Made by a program: the position numbers and the translations under genes | The notes under the pieces: model-generated | Databases searched by the model: none | The model's input: the letters and a program-made list of their open reading frames with translations, nothing else | Told to the model about the DNA's origin: nothing | NCBI RefSeq assembly: GCF_028736115.1 | Contig: NZ_CP117877.1 | Coordinates: 2,976,001 to 3,040,000, forward strand | Direction of reading: 5' to 3' | Length of the DNA stretch: 64,000 bases | Origin: Mucilaginibacter sp. KACC 22063 | GTDB taxonomy: Bacteria; Bacteroidota; Bacteroidia; Sphingobacteriales; Sphingobacteriaceae | Shown here: positions 59,177 to 64,000 of the stretch, one piece after another | Layout of the letters: the number at the start of each line of letters is the position of its first letter | Position numbering within the stretch: the first letter of the stretch is position 1

Positions 59177-60022
59177 TCAAATATTACAATTCTTTGCAGC
59201 TTCCCAGCCAATGATAGCACATTTACGGTGACTACCCCAATGGTATTGGCCAATCTCGCCGGTTGAACGTATCACCCTGTGGCAGGGAATTAAAAATGCA
59301 ACCGGGTTATCGCCTACCGCCGAACCTACAGCCCTGCTGGCCAGTGGGTTGTTTAAGCCTTTGGCAAGCTGCCCATAGGTAACAAGACCGCCTATAGGTA
59401 CCTTTAACAAGGTTTCCCAAACTTTTAATTGAAACGGCGAACCTTTTAAATGCAGTTTTATCTCGCTTAAACGGCTCCAGTCCTGCGTGAAGATAAACAG
59501 TGCATTTTGCTGTAACGTATCTGCAAACTGATGGTACGTGGCGTTAGGAAACAATTTATACAATGCTGCAAGAGCCAGTTCCTCGCCTTCGTCAGCAAAA
59601 GCCATATAGCAAATTCCTTTCGATGTAGACGCTATCAGGATGTTGCCAAAGGCTGTTTCTGCAAAACTGTAATTGATGCTGAGATTTGCTCCCCCATTTT
59701 TGTATTCGCCGGGCGTCATACCTTCCATCTTTATAAAAAGGTCATGCAAACGTCCGGTGCCCGATAACCCTGTTTCAAACGCAGCATCAAATAACGAAGC
59801 CTGTTGTTTTAATATGCTTTTAGCATGTTCTATACTCAGGTATTGAAGAAACTGTTTAGGCGTTACGCCTGCCCACTCTTTAAACATGCGCTGAAAATGA
59901 AAAGGGCTTAGATTTACATGTTCGGCAAGCCGATCAAGTGAGGGCTGTTCTGTATGATGAATCCGTAAATAAGTTATTGCTTTGGCTATCCTGTTATAAT
60001 CGGTATCTAACTGTGTTTCCAT
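59177..60022 (-). CDS. Ada-like AraC regulator fused to O6-alkylguanine-DNA methyltransferase
   Basis: This 281-residue protein has an AraC-type helix-turn-helix domain (about 10-110, HFQRMFKEWAGVTPKQFLQYL) and a C-terminal MGMT domain with the alkyl-acceptor motif IPCHRV, Cys247, followed by the RSTGEIGQYHWG segment. The N-terminal Zn/Cys domain of E. coli Ada, which senses methylphosphotriesters, is absent. It would repair O6-methylguanine and may control its own gene. A TAAATTTG core lies upstream. Confidence 0.9.
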   Translation of the reverse strand: METQLDTDYNRIAKAITYLRIHHTEQPSLDRLAEHVNLSPFHFQRMFKEWAGVTPKQFLQYLSIEHAKSILKQQASLFDAAFETGLSGTGRLHDLFIKMEGMTPGEYKNGGANLSINYSFAETAFGNILIASTSKGICYMAFADEGEELALAALYKLFPNATYHQFADTLQQNALFIFTQDWSRLSEIKLHLKGSPFQLKVWETLLKVPIGGLVTYGQLAKGLNNPLASRAVGSAVGDNPVAFLIPCHRVIRSTGEIGQYHWGSHRKCAIIGWEAAKNCNI

Positions 60023-60040
60023 CTCTTAGCTATTATACAA

Positions 60041-60048
60041 CAAATTTA
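60041..60048 (-). promoter_or_regulatory. Probable -7 box of the Ada-like gene
   Basis: TAAATTTG on the minus strand fits TAnnTTTG and ends 19 bases before the ATG. The TTG element is not at the usual distance. Confidence 0.4.
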
Positions 60049-60281
60049 ACTTGATTATGCAAGCCGCTAAACCCGGATCTTGCTAAGATTAGTACAAATA
60101 ACATGCATTATATACATACATTTTAATGCCCATGTACTATTATCGCTCAATCACTGTTCGATAACGTACAGCAAATAAAAAAGATATTTAAACAAGTTAC
60201 TGATTATCAATTATTTAATTACAGGACATAGTTTTATACCATGATATATTAATCTCCAACGTTAACCTCTGCTGTTTCATC

Positions 60282-62723
60282 ATGATTAAAAATTATTTAA
60301 AAATAGCTTTCAGGCAATTACGCAAACAAAGGCTTTATGCTGCCATTAAAATTGGTGGCTTCTCTCTTGGAATAGCTGCATGCCTGCTTATTGCCTTATA
60401 TATAAAGTTTGAACTAAGTTATGACAAGGCCTATCCTGACGATGACCGTATTTACAGGGTAGTGATGTCTTACACAGGTAATGGGCGCCTGCAAAAAGGG
60501 TTGTCAATGCCAGCCCCTGCCGGGAAAGCCATTAAATCAGATTTTCCTGAAGTTGAGAAATCAGGCAGGTTAATGACCAGCCCGCTTTTTTGGGGAGCGG
60601 GTAGCAATGAGTTACGCCCTGCCGACCAGGTTCAAAATACGTATGAGGAAGGTTTCGCTTACATTGACCAGGAAACGCTGGACATCTTAAAACTATCAAT
60701 GATTTACGGAAGCAATGCAAGTGCCCTTGCCGAACCGCTTACGATGCTGATCTCTAAACGTAAAGCCGATAAGTATTTCCCCGGTCAAAATCCTGTGGGT
60801 AAGGTGATGTATCTGAATGATGATAAAAGCAGGCCATATAAAATTGGCGGTGTGATGGCAAACATTCCGCAAAATTCACATCTGCGGCCGTTTGATTTCT
60901 TCCTGACCCTAACGGGAAAAGAGTTATGGCAGGGCGAACAAACCCAATGGTCGGCCTGGAATTACACAGACTATATCAAGCTAAAGCAAGGCGTAGACCC
61001 AAAAGCATTTGAGAAAAAGCTCTACAAGGGGTTAATGAAAAGCTATTTCATTCCGGAAATGGTACGACAGGGCGATATTAACGCAGCGCAAGAATCAGGT
61101 AAATTCGGAATATATTTACAACCTATATCAGATGTAAATTTAAGGTCGTATGATATTGGTGATAGCCTTACTTATGGAGATATTCGTTTTGTGTGGTTAT
61201 TTGGTGCAGTAGCCGCTTTTATACTCACTATTGCCTGCATTAACTTTATCAATCTTTCAACTGCAAAATCGGCAAACAGAGCCAAAGAAGTAGGTTTAAG
61301 AAAAGTAGTAGGTTCTCATCGCAGCAGCCTGATCAATCAGTTTCTTACCGAGTCATTGATATACAGTGTAATATCATTTGTTTTAGGCGTATTAATTGCC
61401 TGGCTGCTTTTACCATATTTTAATATATTATCGTCAAGAGCGCTAACCATACCATGGTTATCATGGTGGTTTTTACCGGTCATTATTTTTTCAGCAATAA
61501 TTGTTGGCCTTGCCGCAGGTCTTTACCCCGCCTTTTATTTATCTGGCTTCAAACCTGTACAGGTGCTCAAAGGTTCTGTAAGTACCGGAAGTAAAAACTC
61601 GGTGCTTAGAAATAGCCTGGTGGTGTTCCAATTCACGGTTTCCATTATCCTTATCATCAGCACCATAGTTGTGTATAATCAAATGCAATTCATTTTAAAT
61701 CGTAAGGTTGGTTTTGATAAAGACCAGGTTTTACTGATACAGGGCACTAATACTTTAACAAATGATAAAGTAAAAGATCTTAAAAATGAACTGTCGAAAT
61801 TATCAATGGTAAAAAGTGTTTCGATTAGTGATTATTTGCCCATCAACGGAAGCAAACGTAATGGAAATGGATTTTTTATAGAAGGACGTAATAAGCTTGA
61901 CCCGGCTGTTAGCGGCCAGTTCTGGGATATCGATGATACCTATCTTAAAACATTAGGTATCAAATTGCTTGCAGGCCGCAACTTTTCTTACTCAACACTT
62001 AGCACCGACGAAAAAGGCCTTATCATTAATCAAAGCATGGCTAAAAAGCTGAATTTAATAAACCCGGTAGGAAGGCGGATTTCCAATGGTGGTGAGGTAT
62101 TTACAATAATAGGCCTGGTACAGGATTTTAACTTTAATTCTATGCGCGAAGAGGTTTCGCCACTGGCATTACACTTTGGTTTAAGCCCCTCTATCGTTTC
62201 CTTAAAAATAGCCGGAACAGATGCCAGGCAAGCTATAAATGCGGTAAGTTCTGTATGGAAAAGCTTTTCGCCCGATCAGCCTATAAGATTCACCTTTATG
62301 GATGAGCAGTTTGCCAATATGTATTCAGATGTACAACGCACCGGCCATATCTTTACCAGTTTTGCTGTACTTGCCATAGCTATAGCATGTTTAGGCCTGT
62401 TTGCATTATCTGCCTTTATGGCCGAGCAGCGCAGTAAGGAAATAGGAATCAGAAAAGTATTAGGCGCCAGCATACACGGCATTACAACCATGCTCTCATT
62501 TGATTTTGTAAAGCTTGTAATAATAGCCATCCTTATTGGTTCACCAGTAGCATGGTGGGGCATGAATAAATGGCTGCAGGACTTTGCTTACCGTACGCCT
62601 ATACAGTGGTGGATCTTCTTGCTTGCGGGGTTGTCTGCCATCTTTTTGGCCTTAATTACGGTAAGCTTCCAGTCGATTAAAGCCGCAATGATGAACCCTG
62701 TAAAAAGCTTAAAATCTGAATAG
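60282..62723 (+). CDS. FtsX/MacB-type ABC transporter permease
   Basis: This 813-residue protein has the Bacteroidota FtsX layout: a first helix near 20-42, an external MacB-type domain, a group of three helices (about 305-450, with LRKVVGSHRSSLINQFLTESLIYS), a second external domain, and a final helix group (about 695-800, with IGIRKVLGASIHGITTMLS). The two GLRKVxG/GIRKVLGA loops contact the ATPase. Such proteins work with LolD/MacB-like ATPases, but none is adjacent. Cargo is unknown. Confidence 0.9.
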   Translation: MIKNYLKIAFRQLRKQRLYAAIKIGGFSLGIAACLLIALYIKFELSYDKAYPDDDRIYRVVMSYTGNGRLQKGLSMPAPAGKAIKSDFPEVEKSGRLMTSPLFWGAGSNELRPADQVQNTYEEGFAYIDQETLDILKLSMIYGSNASALAEPLTMLISKRKADKYFPGQNPVGKVMYLNDDKSRPYKIGGVMANIPQNSHLRPFDFFLTLTGKELWQGEQTQWSAWNYTDYIKLKQGVDPKAFEKKLYKGLMKSYFIPEMVRQGDINAAQESGKFGIYLQPISDVNLRSYDIGDSLTYGDIRFVWLFGAVAAFILTIACINFINLSTAKSANRAKEVGLRKVVGSHRSSLINQFLTESLIYSVISFVLGVLIAWLLLPYFNILSSRALTIPWLSWWFLPVIIFSAIIVGLAAGLYPAFYLSGFKPVQVLKGSVSTGSKNSVLRNSLVVFQFTVSIILIISTIVVYNQMQFILNRKVGFDKDQVLLIQGTNTLTNDKVKDLKNELSKLSMVKSVSISDYLPINGSKRNGNGFFIEGRNKLDPAVSGQFWDIDDTYLKTLGIKLLAGRNFSYSTLSTDEKGLIINQSMAKKLNLINPVGRRISNGGEVFTIIGLVQDFNFNSMREEVSPLALHFGLSPSIVSLKIAGTDARQAINAVSSVWKSFSPDQPIRFTFMDEQFANMYSDVQRTGHIFTSFAVLAIAIACLGLFALSAFMAEQRSKEIGIRKVLGASIHGITTMLSFDFVKLVIIAILIGSPVAWWGMNKWLQDFAYRTPIQWWIFLLAGLSAIFLALITVSFQSIKAAMMNPVKSLKSE

Positions 62724-62758
62724 TTGGGGAACTATTGTCTATATAAGTTGATTTAAAC

Positions 62759-62787
62759 ACAAAAGCCACCCTTGCGGTGGCTTTTGT
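62759..62787. terminator. Terminator between the permease and the SGNH hydrolase
   Basis: ACAAAAGCCACC and GGTGGCTTTTGT form a perfect 12-bp stem with a CTTGC loop. It lies between convergent genes and can serve both. Confidence 0.8.
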
Positions 62788-62802
62788 CATATATAAAAAG
62801 TT

Positions 62803-64000
62803 TTAGTTGGGGAATTTCACACCTCTGTAAGCAGAAACATTCACCGATGGAATGGTTGACCCATATTGTGCATTAATAGCTTTAATAAACTGGTTAGCTA
62901 CCACTGCATAACCTCTCGGGGTTAAGTGTACGCCATCTAACGAGAACAGTCCACCTGTTATGTAAGATGAGTTTAGGCTAACACCATCAATCAATAATCC
63001 TTTTGCTTTTACATCATTCAAGAAGGTATACATATCTGCAACGGCTAAACCTTTAGAAGCGGCAACCGATTTGATCGTGTTGTTGTAAGAGTTAACGTAA
63101 TCCTTAGCTATTGCTACTTCGTTTTCGTCAAGCACATATTTGTTATCTATTGGGGTGTATGGTGTTAAGCCATAAGGCAGGTTACCTGCTGGTGTAGCAA
63201 CTGGGGTTCCAATTAAACTTGTAGGGAAAGTAAGCACAATTAAGTCGGTACTTTTGGCGGCTCTTGGTGCATAAGTTGTAGAAGCATCAGCTGCTGTTTT
63301 AGCATTGATGTAAATAGCCTGCACCGCCGGGTTCGCTTTTTGTACGCCTGCTAAAATTGCAGCCGGGGTTACCGTATTAAAGTAAGGTATGCTGGTTACA
63401 TCTGGTATGGTAGCGCAAACACCTTTAGCACCGCCAGCAGTCATTTTAGCAATTAACGCAGTATATAATTGTGCGAAAACTGTTTTATCTGTTAATACAT
63501 CTCCTGCACCGCCTGATGTTGCATAGCCAAGCGCATCGTTATTACCCAGCCAGTTGCTGAAAAATGTAAAAGGCTTTGAGGTAATAAAATCAAGATAAGT
63601 GGTATTGTGCGTACCCTCTGCTCCCGGTAATAATCTTTCGTAAAAGCCATTTAAGTTGCCGTAGGCAGCCAATGTAATGTGCAGCAACTTAATGCCCGGA
63701 ACACCGTAGTTATTTAAGTCGGTACCTGTGTATTTTGCATAAGTGGTTACGTTACCAAACCCCGGGATAGGCGTTTGACCAGTAATCGCCAGGTTAGTAG
63801 TTACATTAGCTGTGATCGGCGAGCCCGTTGTTTTGTCAATGCCTGTTAAGGTTAAGTACCCTGATCCGTTTGCCTGGCTTTGGTCAAAAAGCGGTTGGGT
63901 AAATGTTCCGCCGCCAACTGATGCCATTTGTGCAGCAATCATTGACGGGTACGAATTTTTCTGTCCTTCAAGATATAAACCACCATCGGCATAACCTGCT
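62803..64000 (-). CDS. SGNH/GDSL hydrolase, C-terminal part (cut by the window)
   Basis: The frame runs from the stop at 62803 to the right edge without a break. The visible part starts AGYADGGLYLEGQKNSYPS, which fits the end of a GDSLTAG block, so the catalytic Ser lies just outside. Later blocks are present: NWLGNNDALGYA (block III) and LDGVHLTPRGYAVVAN with the Asp-His pair. It is likely a lipase/esterase of the outer envelope, as related proteins in this phylum carry lipoprotein signals, but its N-terminus is missing. Confidence 0.82.
   Translation of the reverse strand, partial: AGYADGGLYLEGQKNSYPSMIAAQMASVGGGTFTQPLFDQSQANGSGYLTLTGIDKTTGSPITANVTTNLAITGQTPIPGFGNVTTYAKYTGTDLNNYGVPGIKLLHITLAAYGNLNGFYERLLPGAEGTHNTTYLDFITSKPFTFFSNWLGNNDALGYATSGGAGDVLTDKTVFAQLYTALIAKMTAGGAKGVCATIPDVTSIPYFNTVTPAAILAGVQKANPAVQAIYINAKTAADASTTYAPRAAKSTDLIVLTFPTSLIGTPVATPAGNLPYGLTPYTPIDNKYVLDENEVAIAKDYVNSYNNTIKSVAASKGLAVADMYTFLNDVKAKGLLIDGVSLNSSYITGGLFSLDGVHLTPRGYAVVANQFIKAINAQYGSTIPSVNVSAYRGVKFPN

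Overview
The window is a piece of a chromosome from a member of the Bacteroidota, most likely the family Sphingobacteriaceae (Mucilaginibacter or Pedobacter-like). This is inferred from three things. Genes and RNA operons are preceded by the Bacteroidota promoter core (TTG, about 19 bases, then TAnnTTTG). Several families are typical of that phylum (DUF3822 next to rsmD, the short protein often labelled phosphoribosylpyrophosphate synthetase, FtsX-type 800-residue permeases). The house-keeping enzymes are also typical. No phage, insertion sequence, plasmid function or CRISPR array is visible, so this reads as core chromosome with one catabolic island and some intergenic repeat elements.

Layout. 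1-582: edge of an unknown gene and a DoxX-like membrane protein. 585-8214 (minus): an eight-gene operon with a full set of enzymes for non-phosphorylative breakdown of a 6-deoxyhexose, best fit L-fucose: UxaA-type dehydratase, two SDR dehydrogenases, a lactonase-type amidohydrolase and a FAH-type diketo-acid hydrolase. It is followed by lutABC, which would oxidise the L-lactate released. A divergent AraC regulator (8542-9429) and palindromes in the 327-base gap suggest the switch. 9483-15873 (minus): a complete rRNA operon, 16S-tRNA-Ile-tRNA-Ala-23S-5S, with a terminator and three tandem promoter cores upstream. 16148-18448: DUF5071 protein, tRNA-His, RNase HI, a phosphodiesterase and a tRNA methyltransferase. 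18573-27795: VOC protein, purL, a NatAB-type ABC exporter, Ppx/GppA phosphatase, a 360-base array of palindromic repeats, a LOG-family hydrolase, a SGNH esterase and guaB.

28012-38233: a secreted two-lobe aspartic protease overlapping a secreted protein made of four glycogen-binding-like domains; a PhzF enzyme; smc; a S41 lipoprotein protease; then a LolD-type ATPase, a small pre-ATP-grasp-like protein and a HAD protein that has lost catalytic residues. 38359-44385: sucC, a M16 protease pair (one active, one inactive), and small conserved proteins. 44669-52345: clpB, two convergent orphan histidine kinases and a RecD-like helicase. 52442-55555: DUF3822, rsmD, coaD, nudix and pyrE, packed so tightly that genes overlap at both ends. 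55609-64000: a 27-residue membrane peptide, an ABC-F ATPase with a degenerate second half, a small DUF5808-like gene broken by one missing base, a Lys-rich small protein, a PAP2 phosphatase, an Ada-like regulator/methyltransferase, an FtsX-type permease and the 3' part of a SGNH hydrolase cut by the window edge.

The points most worth a second look are the 6-deoxyhexose-to-lactate operon with its YxxxN dehydrogenase, the aspartic protease/quadruple carbohydrate-binding pair, the HAD pseudoenzyme with its pre-ATP-grasp partner, and the frameshifted DUF5808-like gene. All functional assignments rest on motif recognition by eye; no database search was run.
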